A stretch of DNA of 64,000 nt from Bin55 sp965116055. GTDB taxonomy: Bacteria > Pseudomonadota > Gammaproteobacteria > Pseudomonadales > Azotimanducaceae. The DNA lies in contig OZ220466.1 in the NCBI GenBank assembly GCA_965116055.1, forward strand, positions 2,976,001 to 3,040,000, read 5' to 3'. Made by a program: the position numbers and the translations under genes. Of the stretch, positions 9,045 to 18,168 are shown piece by piece (the first letter of the stretch is position 1; each line of letters opens with the position of its first letter). The notes under the pieces are model-generated. The model saw only the letters and a program-made list of their open reading frames with translations, did not search any database and was not told where the DNA came from.

Positions 9045-9073
9045 ACCTAGTAATTGAATGATCTTACTGGTAA

Positions 9074-9247
9074 GGAGCGGCTCGTTCATTTAAAACTTCC
9101 ATCTTTTCCAACTATGAAGGAACCCCACGCTACGATATCAAAAAGGATCACTTAGCCACATTCCTAGCGCATGACATCACCAAGCTGATTAGGTTCTTTA
9201 GCAAAGAAAATACATTCGCCCTTTTGTATCTGAATCCGTATAGCTAG
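9074..9247 (+). pseudogene. Possible gene remnant
   Basis: An open frame of 57 codons without any ATG, GTG or TTG start has protein-like composition (for example RYDIKKDHLATFLAHDI and NTFALLYLNPYS). It begins just after the MITE-like element. With no start and no recognised family, it may be the 3' fragment of a gene broken by insertion, or chance. Confidence 0.25.
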
Positions 9248-9900
9248 TTAGCTATTTATGTCTTCATTTTTGAATACCATGGTGTTAAGTTGTTTTAGGA
9301 GATTTCGTGAGGAGCCTTGGGCACGATGTTGCATGCGGTCGTCTCATATACCTCGTACCATTCAATGCATCGGCTGATACCTCCACAAGGCATATCCTGT
9401 CAATTGCATGACCCTGGTATCAGTCAGGGCTGGTCACCAATACTGGTTTATCGAATGCTGCTGGATCAATGAACTGACATGCCCGCCTAGTAGGTTACCG
9501 TCGCGATACAGAGAAAGCGCAAACCACAACCATTAGGCATCAAGCCTACTATAAGGACTTCACACTTACAACGGAATCCTCATGTATACGTGAAGCTCGG
9601 ATTGCGTCTCCGAAAGATCGTCAGGATCTTAAAGTTTCCTCCCTCAAGGTATATCCAGCATGAAATTGCACCGCGATCTTTGGGATCAGCAAAAGGCAGC
9701 CTGATTACCTACCTAACCCCACTGTATGATCATGGCAATGTAGAACCGTTCGATAGATATCCAGGACTAGTGGAAGATGGCGAGGGCTATATCAGAGGCA
9801 TTAAACGCGATTAACTTCATGCCATCTTCGCGCGCTACAACGACTTTAAACGCTAAAGGCTGTATTCTTCTCACTTACCACTGAACAAACCCACGAGCAA

Positions 9901-11004
9901 TTGACCGAAGCAACTGCCATTAGACCCACTGAAGCAAGTAGATTCGATACACAGCCAAAAATCACCTGGTATCGAAGTCCGATTGATCCTAAGGTGTTGG
10001 CTACCTTGATGGAGCGCAGCAATCTACGCGGTTGGATCCAAACAATTTTGCACTTGGGACTGTTCTTCACAACAGCAACAGTAGCCTACGCCGCCTATAT
10101 ACAGATTGACGCGACTAATTGGTATTGGTCGGTGCCATTACTGTTTATCGCGCTGTTCGTGCACGGTACGATAGGACCATTTATGGGCTTGATCGCGGTA
10201 CATGAACTACAACACCGAACGGTTTTTAAAACTCGCTGGCTGAACTTTCTATTTGAACAGGTGTACTCGTTTATAAGCTGGTCAGATTACATTTGGTATC
10301 AAGAAAGTCACGCGATTCACCATCGCGCCACATGTCATCGCGCATACGATGGTGAAGTCTTGCTCCCAATTCGTTTTTCGTTGCGGCGATGGCGCGTTTG
10401 GCTCGGTCTTCTAGCTTGGAATCCTCAAAATACATGGCAGCGCCTCAAGCTTGTCTGGCACCACGCAAACGGTCGCATTTCCAACAATTGGTATCAACAT
10501 GTGCTACCGAAGTCCAATCGGCGACTTCGTGAGCGTCATCGACATTGGGCCCAAATTCTGCTATGCGGCCATACTCTCTTAGCAGTCTTTTTCATAGCGA
10601 CAGGACACTGGTTTTTAATCGTCGTATTCACCTTCGGCACGTTCTATGCTGGCTGGCTAGGATTTCTATGCGGTGTACCACAACATTACGGGCTGAATTC
10701 AGATATCCCGGATTTTCGAGCGAATACGCGAACTTTTACTTGTTCATTTCTACCAGCGTTTTATTACTGGAATATGCAATATCACCTTGAGCACCACATG
10801 TATCCTGCGGTGCCGTTCTTTAATCTACCTAAATTACGTCAGGCGATCGAACAAGACCTACCGCCTGCACCACATGGCCTATATGCAACCTGGCACGAAA
10901 TGCTCAAGTTGCGAAGATGTTTCCTTGCCGATCCGAATTTCACATACATGCCCAATTTCCCAAACTCAGTGCATGCTAACAGACCGATTAAAGTAGAAGC
11001 CTAG
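9901..11004 (+). CDS. Membrane fatty acid desaturase-family protein
   Basis: Integral-membrane di-iron desaturase/hydroxylase, 367 residues. All three histidine boxes are present: HELQH (about residue 101), HAIHH (about 138), and HLEHH (about 299) within YYWNMQYHLEHHMYPAVPF. Four hydrophobic segments flank them. The start is TTG 9901; no ATG or GTG lies between the upstream in-frame stop at 9847 and the first box, so either this TTG is used or the 5' end was altered by the adjacent degraded region. The substrate (acyl-lipid, acyl-CoA or another lipid) cannot be told from sequence. It stands alone and converges on the Lon-domain gene. Confidence 0.85.
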   Translation: MTEATAIRPTEASRFDTQPKITWYRSPIDPKVLATLMERSNLRGWIQTILHLGLFFTTATVAYAAYIQIDATNWYWSVPLLFIALFVHGTIGPFMGLIAVHELQHRTVFKTRWLNFLFEQVYSFISWSDYIWYQESHAIHHRATCHRAYDGEVLLPIRFSLRRWRVWLGLLAWNPQNTWQRLKLVWHHANGRISNNWYQHVLPKSNRRLRERHRHWAQILLCGHTLLAVFFIATGHWFLIVVFTFGTFYAGWLGFLCGVPQHYGLNSDIPDFRANTRTFTCSFLPAFYYWNMQYHLEHHMYPAVPFFNLPKLRQAIEQDLPPAPHGLYATWHEMLKLRRCFLADPNFTYMPNFPNSVHANRPIKVEA

Positions 11005-11071
11005 CCAGTTCTTAACAGGTACCTGAACAAAGGCATTAACCGAAAAGAAATATGCGTCCTAGAACCTAGTG

Positions 11072-11665
11072 TTATAGATCGCTCCATACACGAATCGCCG
11101 TAAGGCGTACGCGTGGCGAGTCCATTTGAAGCAATTTCTGTTTTCCTTCGCTGTCCATTGGCAACAAATCGGCAAGCCTGACGCTCACATCGCGCTCATC
11201 GGTGTAATCAGTTTTTTTGCGTATGACTGTAGCCATTTCGTGCTCATCAACAAAATATTTAAGCAGCGCTACTAAATCGTCGTCCGCCTCGCGAATGCGC
11301 GCCGTCGGTTCATCCGGTAGGAATGTCACCTCACCCATCATTAAATGATCGTGTTCCTCCCAAGTTGCGTTGACCTTGAACTTCGCGCCACCTAACGCCA
11401 TCACGGCTAAACGATTCTCAGGCAGCTCTTTTACGCTCAGGATTTCAGCCAGAGTACCAACTTGATGAATCTCCGGCATGCCAGAGTCAGCGTCGCGTAC
11501 TTCTGAACCTTCTTTAATCAATACCACGCCGAAGCCGCTGTCGGATGCCCAACAATTCTGGATCATTCGAAGATAGCGTGGTTCGAAGATTTGCAGAGGC
11601 AAATAACCACCGCTGAATAGAACACTCGATAACGGAAATAACGGAATCATGATTGAGCCAAGCAT
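11072..11665 (-). CDS. Lon substrate-binding-domain (LON/PUA-like) protein without protease
   Basis: Stand-alone N-terminal domain of Lon-type proteases, 197 residues. The family opening PLFPLSSVLFSGGYLPLQIFEPRY is clear, followed by FGVVLIKEG and VGTLAEI. There is no AAA or serine-lysine protease part. Such proteins are common single-domain relatives of unknown role, possibly peptide recognition. ATG 11665 is used; ATG 11650 is also possible. It diverges from uppP by about 60 bases, so the two may share a promoter region. Confidence 0.88.
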   Translation of the reverse strand: MLGSIMIPLFPLSSVLFSGGYLPLQIFEPRYLRMIQNCWASDSGFGVVLIKEGSEVRDADSGMPEIHQVGTLAEILSVKELPENRLAVMALGGAKFKVNATWEEHDHLMMGEVTFLPDEPTARIREADDDLVALLKYFVDEHEMATVIRKKTDYTDERDVSVRLADLLPMDSEGKQKLLQMDSPRVRLTAIRVWSDL

Positions 11666-11724
11666 GTTAGTTCTCGTACCGACCGTTAGAATCGGAACTC
11701 GCTGTACTTACACGCTTAATTTTT

Positions 11725-12543
11725 GTGGAAACGCTGCAGACAATCTGCATTGCGCTAATCCAAGGCATCACGGAATTCCTACCGATTTCAAGTTCTGCGC
11801 ATATTCAATTGCCGTCTCTCCTGCTCGGCTGGAAAGATCCTGGACTTCACTTCGACGTGGCCATCCACGCCGGCTCTCTACTCGCCGTCCTCGCATACTT
11901 TCGGCGACAACTTGCTTCAATGGCTAGCGGCGCACTCAAAAGTGTACGAACCGGTCTCATAAACGAACAGTCTGATCTCGTCGCGAAATTAGGCGTCGCC
12001 ACGTTGCCCGTAGTTGTCGCTGGATTTCTATTGCAAGATATCGTTGCCGTAGCAGCGAGAGATTTGCCCCTAGTGGTCGTAACAACCGTAGTTTTTGGCG
12101 CAATCCTGGGGTTTGCAGATTTATATACGCGTAGACTAAAAGCCCGAGGGCATGTATTCACCGACGCAAACCCAAGCTACTTAGGCGCATTGATTGTCGG
12201 ATTGGCACAAATCATCGCACTGGTGCCAGGTGCTTCCCGATCTGGTGTCACCATAACTGCAGCATTATTTCTCGGCATGAGCCGCACTCAAGCAGCGACT
12301 TTCTCATTTCTGCTCGCAATACCGACCATTATCGGAGCATTTTCGCTCACGATTTACGATCTAGTTCAACAACCCGGCTCATTCGACTTGGCACGATTCA
12401 CTGTTGGATTTAGTATCGCGGCAATTAGCGCTTACCTATGCATTGGTTTCTTTCTGCGCGTGGTCGAAACAATTGGATTGTGGCCGTTCGTTGTCTATCG
12501 TCTCTTGATCGGTATCTTTTTAGGAATGATACTGTGGCTGTGA
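11725..12543 (+). CDS. uppP: Undecaprenyl-diphosphate phosphatase (BacA type)
   Basis: Recycles the lipid carrier by dephosphorylating undecaprenyl pyrophosphate; associated with bacitracin resistance. The two active-site motifs are visible: EFLPISSSAH near residue 17 and PGASRSGVTITAALFLGMSR near residue 170, in a protein of about eight membrane segments and 272 residues. The start is GTG 11725. Its 3' end overlaps the start of the VOC gene. Confidence 0.95.
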   Translation: METLQTICIALIQGITEFLPISSSAHIQLPSLLLGWKDPGLHFDVAIHAGSLLAVLAYFRRQLASMASGALKSVRTGLINEQSDLVAKLGVATLPVVVAGFLLQDIVAVAARDLPLVVVTTVVFGAILGFADLYTRRLKARGHVFTDANPSYLGALIVGLAQIIALVPGASRSGVTITAALFLGMSRTQAATFSFLLAIPTIIGAFSLTIYDLVQQPGSFDLARFTVGFSIAAISAYLCIGFFLRVVETIGLWPFVVYRLLIGIFLGMILWL

Positions 12544-12929
12544 AATCAATTGATCACGTAGCACTGCCGATCATCCATATTGACGCGATGCGACATTTTT
12601 ACGAAGCGTTTGGATTTGCTTGGGATGAATCTGCTGCGCCGCACTTGTACGCTGTCACCTTGACCGAGCAAAAACTCAATTTTCACGCGCCAGTGTTATG
12701 GGAGAACCGCAATTTCACATTGCGCGGCCCCTCGGCGAAACCTGGGTGCGGCGATTTTTGCTTTCGTTGGGAGGGCGGCCGAAGCCGTTTGCAAAGTATC
12801 TTCGATCGACTCAAGCTCGTCGTAATCGAAGGCCCCGTAACGCGTCAAGGCGGCGCTGGTTCAGGGACGAGCTTTTACGTACGCGACCCGGACGAGAACC
12901 TTGTCGAATTCATTTGCTATTCAGACTAG
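12534..12929 (+). CDS. VOC (glyoxalase/bleomycin-resistance) family protein
   Basis: Small vicinal-oxygen-chelate fold protein of 131 residues, opening with SIDHVALPI and closing with FYVRDPDENLVEFICYSD, the usual metal-site glutamate region. Start GTG 12534 is preferred because AGGA sits eight bases upstream; it overlaps uppP by ten bases. GTG 12540, overlapping the uppP stop as GTGA, is the alternative. The substrate is not predictable. Its stop shares the CTAG at 12926-12929 with the convergent ssb stop. Confidence 0.85.
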   Translation: MAVKSIDHVALPIIHIDAMRHFYEAFGFAWDESAAPHLYAVTLTEQKLNFHAPVLWENRNFTLRGPSAKPGCGDFCFRWEGGRSRLQSIFDRLKLVVIEGPVTRQGGAGSGTSFYVRDPDENLVEFICYSD

Positions 12930-13435
12930 AACGGTAAATCGTCATCCAAGTCCGAGCCGGTGTCTACTTCCCGCGCAGGGCTTTCATCACCGCCATAAGC
13001 CTGCTGTTGCCCACGATTTGATCGCTCATAGTTACCACCATGCCCCCCAGTCGGCGCAGGTCGGTCGTATTGAGTGCTTGCCGACCCCGTTCCAGCTTCT
13101 GCACGATCTAACATAATCATTTCGCGGCAATTGACTTCGGTGCGATAGTGGGTTTGACCTTCGCGCTCGTAGCTGCGCGTTTGCAATTCACCCTCGACAT
13201 AGACCTTGCTGCCTTTGTGCAGATACTGACTTGCAACCTCGGCTAATCTACCCCAACAAACGATGTTGTGCCAATCGGTACGTTCGCGTCGTTGTTGCGT
13301 CGCTTGATCGGTCCACATTTTGCCTGTCGCAATGCTAAACGTTGTCATCGAATTGCCGCTTTGCATGTATCGGATTTCCGGGTCGCGCCCTAAATTACCG
13401 ATTAACTGAACTTTATTAAGACTTCGCCCTGCCAT
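12926..13435 (-). CDS. ssb: Single-stranded DNA-binding protein
   Basis: Coats single-stranded DNA in replication, recombination and repair. The OB-fold (residues 1-110) has SLNKVQLIGNLGRDPEIRY, the DWHNIVCWGRLAE strand and GSKVYVEGELQTRSYE. A Gly/Gln-rich linker leads to the acidic tip DLDDDLPF that binds partner proteins. TAGGAGAG precedes the ATG by five bases. It is not next to uvrA, the usual divergent neighbour, within this window. Confidence 0.97.
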   Translation of the reverse strand: MAGRSLNKVQLIGNLGRDPEIRYMQSGNSMTTFSIATGKMWTDQATQQRRERTDWHNIVCWGRLAEVASQYLHKGSKVYVEGELQTRSYEREGQTHYRTEVNCREMIMLDRAEAGTGSASTQYDRPAPTGGHGGNYERSNRGQQQAYGGDESPAREVDTGSDLDDDLPF

Positions 13436-13785
13436 GATATCTCTCCTAATCCGATCGACTTTTTAGCTTTCCGTTCGTCAAGAGCGCCCACAATCCACCT
13501 CGTCGCACCGGTATGCCCTTGCGACTCTCCAACGAAACAGTTTTTTGTACATTGCGACATGAGCAAATAAGTTTAACGATTTACATCATTCACACCGAGT
13601 CGGATTAATCAATAACCAGCGGCTGACCCAGCTCTCACGCCTAGGCTCATGCTATTCATCGTTCAAGTCGGATTCCCATCTGGTCGGTACGCACAGGTTT
13701 CAATGACCAAGAGCCCTAGCCAGCATTGACCACAGCATATCAATTCCCATGAATTTCATGACTTACTCAAGTGAAAATTCAGCCG
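13436..13785. other. Intergenic region upstream of ssb
   Basis: No gene is seen. It must hold the ssb promoter, but I found no clear LexA box or sigma-70 hexamers. A short perfect palindrome, CATGAATTTCATG, lies at 13748-13760 just past the stop of the DUF3500 gene. Confidence 0.5.
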
Positions 13786-14913
13786 TTACGGCCTGTGAGG
13801 GGTTCGATGATGAGGTGCAACGGCGTAATGCTCTGCAATCGTGCGTGGCGCTGTACCGATATTCGCATACGAACCGTAATCACTGAAGGGGGCTTCCCCT
13901 AACAAACGAAAGATCGTATGGACATGATCAGCGTTGATATCGTTGTACTCAATGAGCAATAGATTGGGGATATAAACCCTGTAGTAGATGTCATCGCCGC
14001 GATGATCGAATGCCACATAGCCTTCTGTCAGGGCCCCGAAGATCGCTTGTTCGACAGGTAAAGCGAATGATCCCGCGAGATTGTGCACGTATTCCTTCAC
14101 CAAATGACTGAGAATGTTCGAAGTCGGCGCCGCTAACGCGCTGATCGGTATACCGATCCCATCGAACTGCGAAACATCAAAACGTCGTCCGCGATCTTCT
14201 TGCCCTCGTCCCGAACCCACAATCACGTCGCGACCAATCGACTCAGGTTTGTGGGCAAGCGCGCGCTCTTCGTCATTGAAGGCAGCGATCAGCTCGCGCC
14301 CAAGTTTGGATTCGTAGTAAAGCGGCGCCCGGCCGTCGACGCTGCGCGGTTGCGTGCCGAAAAATGCTGGTGCTAAGACGACATTGGATTCCTGCACGAG
14401 AAAGTTAAGTGCAAGATGATGGCCATCAAGCTGAAAACCCCAAGCACCTTCTTGTCTGGGATCTCCGAATAACGCCACTGTGTGTGAGCCGAGGGGCGCC
14501 GCGCGAGCTACTTGCGTAATTTCAGTCGATATCAATCGAGCTTTCTCAAATCCGTTATCACTCAGCAGCCCACGAAGCAAATCCCAGACAAGACGTTGTT
14601 GCTCACGGGACATGGCGCGTAGCTCAATACCACCCGAACGGCGGCCGGGAACGTTGGTCCATGAATACATCTCGGGGTCGCCAAGACAATAACTAGCGCG
14701 CTGGGCCAACGCGGTGTCCAAAGACCTCAACCATGCACTCGCGGCCGTCGCAATCAATTTGACCTTGGGGTCATCGCTTACGGTGGTACGCTGTATTTCG
14801 CAGGAGTTGATATGAGGATCGACATGTTCTTTTGCAACGACACCTAAGCAAGTCACATAAATAATCGGCATGATGCACGCGAACTGGCCAAACCGCATCA
14901 ACCGGACACGCAT
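13786..14913 (-). CDS. DUF3500 family protein, probably exported
   Basis: A 375-residue protein matching what I know of DUF3500: WTNVPGRRSGGIELRAMS followed by EQQRLVWDLLRGLLSDNGFEKA, then FGDPRQEGAWGFQLDGHHLALNF and APAFFGTQPRSV. The invariant-looking DGHH could bind metal. The first 28 residues form a hydrophobic signal-like segment. It starts four bases after the stop of the AhpD-like selenoprotein gene, so the two are almost certainly co-transcribed. The biochemical role is unknown; the redox partner upstream hints at oxidative chemistry. Confidence 0.85.
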   Translation of the reverse strand: MRVRLMRFGQFACIMPIIYVTCLGVVAKEHVDPHINSCEIQRTTVSDDPKVKLIATAASAWLRSLDTALAQRASYCLGDPEMYSWTNVPGRRSGGIELRAMSREQQRLVWDLLRGLLSDNGFEKARLISTEITQVARAAPLGSHTVALFGDPRQEGAWGFQLDGHHLALNFLVQESNVVLAPAFFGTQPRSVDGRAPLYYESKLGRELIAAFNDEERALAHKPESIGRDVIVGSGRGQEDRGRRFDVSQFDGIGIPISALAAPTSNILSHLVKEYVHNLAGSFALPVEQAIFGALTEGYVAFDHRGDDIYYRVYIPNLLLIEYNDINADHVHTIFRLLGEAPFSDYGSYANIGTAPRTIAEHYAVAPHHRTPHRP

Positions 14914-14916
14914 CGC

Positions 14917-16062
14917 TTAGCTACTGATCGGCGCATTGACGCTGCCGTACTTGCGGGATTTCTCCTCGTATTCGAAATCGTTGATTTGAAGTTGCGCACG
15001 CATGTCTTCCGTCGCCTCTGCTGGACCAGCATCCAATGGAATACCGGTTGCGTCCGCAATGCGGGTGATACCGTTGAACGCCGAGGCTACGGCGATGGCG
15101 TCAACAGTTTGTTGAGATCCCATCGCGTTCACGCAAGACTTGCGCCATACCGCGACTTCGCTCCACTTACGCGCAATAAGCGCATCCACGAGTTTGCCGA
15201 GTAGATTCCCGTGTTCGACACCCGAATCTAGTTCAGCATGCCGTACTGCCTGAAGATCAAACCTACCGCTCCCACGGAGCAGTAATGTATGCATAGTCGT
15301 TCAGTAGAAACACTGATTCAACGCAGACACGCGGGCTGCAATGAATTCAGCTTGACTCCTTGAAATTGAGATCGGCAAATTTGAAATATAGTACGCCTGA
15401 CGCATCACCGTGAAGAACAACACAATCACTGCCGGCACCAGACCCATCGCTCTTACGATATTGGCTTGACGCGGGATGCCGATTTCATTGAGCTCGCCAT
15501 CCCCCGGCGCAAGTCGAACCCACGCACCCTCTTCCACCACAGCCGGTGGTGATTGGCCAGTCGGCGGACCCGCACTCCCCTTCAACGTCGCCGGCACGTT
15601 CAAACCGAGTCCCTGATGCAGCGTGTCGATAACGACCGATGTTGCCACGATTCCGATCAGTTCAACATATTCTGTATCAGTCATACCCTGGGCAAGAGCT
15701 GTTTCGAATACCGATTGAGTCATTCGCGCAGGATCACTGCGAATGCGATGAATGACTTCTATCGCGGCTGGAGGTAGTTCAGACACGCAGTCGTGATCGC
15801 CTTGTACTGCGTTCGGCGATAGGGCGTCAAGTCGACGTTGGCATAACCTGCACTCAAGACTTTGCCGCGCTTCACGGATGATGGCCATGCGGTCGTGACC
15901 GGACCAAAAGGGGCCACTCTCGCTTAAGCGACGCCAGACGTCGCTGTATGCCTCCACCGTGGCCGGCCGAACCGGATAGCTACAGTTTTGAAATAAGTTA
16001 GCTTGCGCTGTATCTTCCATCCAACTTTCTAAACCATGCAAACGCGATATGAGCGCCGACAA
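14917..16062 (-). CDS. AhpD-like (carboxymuconolactone decarboxylase fold) selenoprotein, TGA 15301-15303 read as selenocysteine
   Basis: Two open stretches (16062-15304 and 15300-14917) lie in the same frame, separated only by one TGA. Read through, they give 381 residues with Cys251-Phe-Tyr-Sec254-Thr-Thr-Met-His258. This is the CxxCxxxH redox motif of AhpD-type peroxidase reductases with the second Cys replaced. A stem-loop fitting a bacterial SECIS follows (15263-15285). The upstream half has a second-domain-like stretch with Cys71-x-x-Cys74 and YVELIGIVATSVVIDTL; the downstream half continues the helical fold (LLLRGSG, SEVAVWRKSC, FNGITRIADATGI). The start is TTG 16062, with ATG 16020 as alternative. 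Inferred role: thiol/selenol-based peroxide or disulfide reduction. Selenocysteine genes (selA/B/C/D) are not in this window, so decoding is inferred. Confidence 0.85.
15263..15285 (-). promoter_or_regulatory. Bacterial SECIS element
   Basis: Reading the minus strand, UUACUGCUCC pairs with GGAGCGGUAG through ten contiguous pairs (two of them G-U), closed by the three-base loop GUG. The loop begins with G and lies 25 bases after the TGA. This agrees with the published general rules for bacterial SECIS elements: an apical loop starting with G, roughly 16-37 bases downstream of UGA, inside the coding sequence. Confidence 0.82.
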
Positions 16063-16235
16063 AATTTAACACGTTGCGTCATTTGAAATCGATATCTTTA
16101 GTGTTCTGAATTGAGGCGATCATAGTTTAATCCTAAACCATCAGTCATCGTCGGCCAGACATTACCGCTAACGCACGACAATGGCACCTATCGTATCCCT
16201 ACCGTCCCCAATGATCTTTTTAGCTTTCAAATGAA

Positions 16236-17294
16236 ATGAGACGAAATACGTTTCCTGTACTCGCTTTGATCTTTTATCTGGTAACCATTGCCTATCCAGT
16301 CGTAAGAGTGTGGAGTTGGTATGAACCAGCCAATGCGACAACAGGCGTTGTTGGCCTAGTCGTCATGCTCGTGTTTCTCATCGGGCCGTTTGCTTTGTTC
16401 ATTGCTCGGTTTATGTTGAGAATGCACATAACGGAACGATGGTTGTCCGCACTGCAATCTGCAATAGGCTGTTGTTTCCTGCTCTTTCCTGTCGTACTGT
16501 GCCTTGAAGTCGTTCGCTGGATACCATGGTTTCCGCGCGGCTATGAAAGCCCGATCGCCGTAGCTTGCGTCATGGCGATTGCGTTGTACGCTGCCGTCAA
16601 TGCGCAACGTTTACATATCAAAACAGTCCGCGTCAATGCCAATCCAAGTATTGCGGATTACACTATCGTGCAGCTATCGGATGTACATATCGGTTCGCGT
16701 TCGACAAAGTACTTGGAACGAATCGTTAATAAAGTGCTCGAGCTGGACCCGACCTGGGTAGTTATCACCGGTGATCTCATCGACTCGTCGGTCGTAGGTA
16801 TCAAGGAGCTCGAACCGCTACGGGCGATCGCCGAGCGTACGTTATTCGTCACTGGCAACCACGAACGTTATGAAGGCATTGAGCGCGTTACACCTGTACT
16901 GAAATCCTTAGGCATCACCGTATTACGAAACACCGCGCTGGACGCTAAACCGTTTCAATTCGTCGGCATAGACGACCACGATTCGCCTCAATATCTCATC
17001 GCGCAACTTCAAACGATCCCTGCCGAAGAAGGCGCATATCGAGTCCTGCTATACCACCGACCTCATGGGATGCGCGAAGCAGCTGCATGGGGTTTTGATC
17101 TGATGCTTGTAGGACACACTCACCACGGCCAGATTTTCCCGTTTCAGCTGATCGTGAAACGATTCTTTGAACTAACTCGCGGCACGCATCAGATCAAGCA
17201 AATGACATTGCACATTTCCTGCGGCACAGGCACTTGGGGTCCGTTGCTAAGACTCGGCAGTCACAATGAAATCACGCAGGTGATATTTGCTTAA
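16236..17294 (+). CDS. Membrane-anchored metallophosphoesterase (YaeI/YkuE-like)
   Basis: Calcineurin-like phosphoesterase with four N-terminal transmembrane helices (residues 7-125) and a C-terminal catalytic domain. Metal-site motifs occur in order: QLSDVHIGS, TGDLIDSS, TGNHERY, LLYHRP and VGHTHHGQIFP. Members act on phosphoester or pyrophosphate bonds of lipids such as UDP-diacylglucosamine, but the substrate here is not known. It diverges from the selenoprotein gene across 173 bases. Confidence 0.88.
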   Translation: MRRNTFPVLALIFYLVTIAYPVVRVWSWYEPANATTGVVGLVVMLVFLIGPFALFIARFMLRMHITERWLSALQSAIGCCFLLFPVVLCLEVVRWIPWFPRGYESPIAVACVMAIALYAAVNAQRLHIKTVRVNANPSIADYTIVQLSDVHIGSRSTKYLERIVNKVLELDPTWVVITGDLIDSSVVGIKELEPLRAIAERTLFVTGNHERYEGIERVTPVLKSLGITVLRNTALDAKPFQFVGIDDHDSPQYLIAQLQTIPAEEGAYRVLLYHRPHGMREAAAWGFDLMLVGHTHHGQIFPFQLIVKRFFELTRGTHQIKQMTLHISCGTGTWGPLLRLGSHNEITQVIFA

Positions 17295-17351
17295 TCGGAA
17301 ACCTACTTGCGACAGCAGAACCCACCAATGAGCTTGTGCTCCCTAACGATA

Positions 17352-18032
17352 TCACGTCATAAACTGTTGCCAGGTCGGTAAATCCCTGACGTTCAAGTAA
17401 GCATTCGATTGCTTAGTTTCCCCCATAGTCGCATTCGGGACGTGACTATAGTTGTGGCCAGGCAACAAAAGCGTGTCGTCTGGTAGCAATTTCAGCTTCT
17501 GCAAACTGTGAAACATTGCATCGGCATCCGATCCAGGCAAATCCACTCGTCCACAACCGTCGATAAACAACGTGTCACCTGATACGAGCGTGTTCTTAAT
17601 GCGGAAGCACTGAGAACCAGGCGTATGACCCGGGGTGTGCAAAAATTCAATTTCGACCAGCCCGACATTGAGTTTGTCACCGGAATCGACTTTTTTGATA
17701 TCGGACTCGGAAATACCGGTGACTTTCTGAACACCTTGGGCTTCCAGGCGATGGGCGTAAACCTTCACTGGTTGTCGTTCCATGACTTCAGCAACACCTT
17801 GAATACCTTGGCCTTGCATGGCACCACCTACGTGATCCGGGTGATAGTGCGTGACCAGGACGCCGCTTAGCTTGTAATCTTTTTTCTCGAGTTGCTCGAA
17901 CAAGGCACCAATATCCCAAGCAGGGTCGACGATGACGACTTCCCGCGTCGACTTGGAGCCGATGATATAGGTAAAGTTCAACATGGGTCCGATTTGGATC
18001 TGTTCAACAATTAACTCATCCGCAAGCTGCAT
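17352..18032 (-). CDS. Metallo-beta-lactamase-fold hydrolase (glyoxalase II-like)
   Basis: A 226-residue MBL-fold enzyme with THYHPDHVGG (metal motif), PGHTPGS and SGDTLFIDGCGRVDLPGSD, then LLPGHNYS. The GCGRVDLPGSD stretch resembles persulfide-dioxygenase/hydroxyacylglutathione-hydrolase relatives. The likely role is hydrolysis of a thioester or oxidation of a sulfur compound; I cannot separate these by eye. It is transcribed alone, convergent with the metallophosphoesterase. Confidence 0.85.
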   Translation of the reverse strand: MQLADELIVEQIQIGPMLNFTYIIGSKSTREVVIVDPAWDIGALFEQLEKKDYKLSGVLVTHYHPDHVGGAMQGQGIQGVAEVMERQPVKVYAHRLEAQGVQKVTGISESDIKKVDSGDKLNVGLVEIEFLHTPGHTPGSQCFRIKNTLVSGDTLFIDGCGRVDLPGSDADAMFHSLQKLKLLPDDTLLLPGHNYSHVPNATMGETKQSNAYLNVRDLPTWQQFMT

Positions 18033-18168
18033 GACATTTCATATCCCGTAAACCAATGGCATTATCCACCGCCTTTCTGCTAGTCAGGCGTCAAATGCAA
18101 GACTCTACGAGTTTTTTCTACATGCATCAGCCAGCTACCGCCGCTCCGACCACATCTTTATCGATCAA

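Larger units (their letters stand above)
8838..9900. other. Long gene-poor region with decayed sequence
   Basis: Over 1 kb separates the orphan gene from the desaturase. It holds the MITE-like element (8932-9044) and, beyond it, short protein-like fragments broken by stops on both strands. Examples are plus 9074-9247, and minus about 9280-9520, where a frame containing FIDPAAFDKPVLVTSPD is interrupted by a stop and then resumes. An open plus frame at 9590-9814 has a GTG start but no ribosome site and no recognisable feature. I read the region as degraded acquired DNA. Confidence 0.5.

Noticed and set aside
9590..9814. Plus-strand open frame of 74 codons
   Set aside because: Starts at GTG without a ribosome site in a region full of decayed frames; no feature is recognised.
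15294..15304. Treating the AhpD-like gene as two genes or a pseudogene broken by a stop
   Set aside because: The stop is TGA at the exact position of a catalytic cysteine, followed by a SECIS-like stem-loop, and the frame continues for 127 codons with family-like sequence. A random nonsense mutation would not produce this combination.
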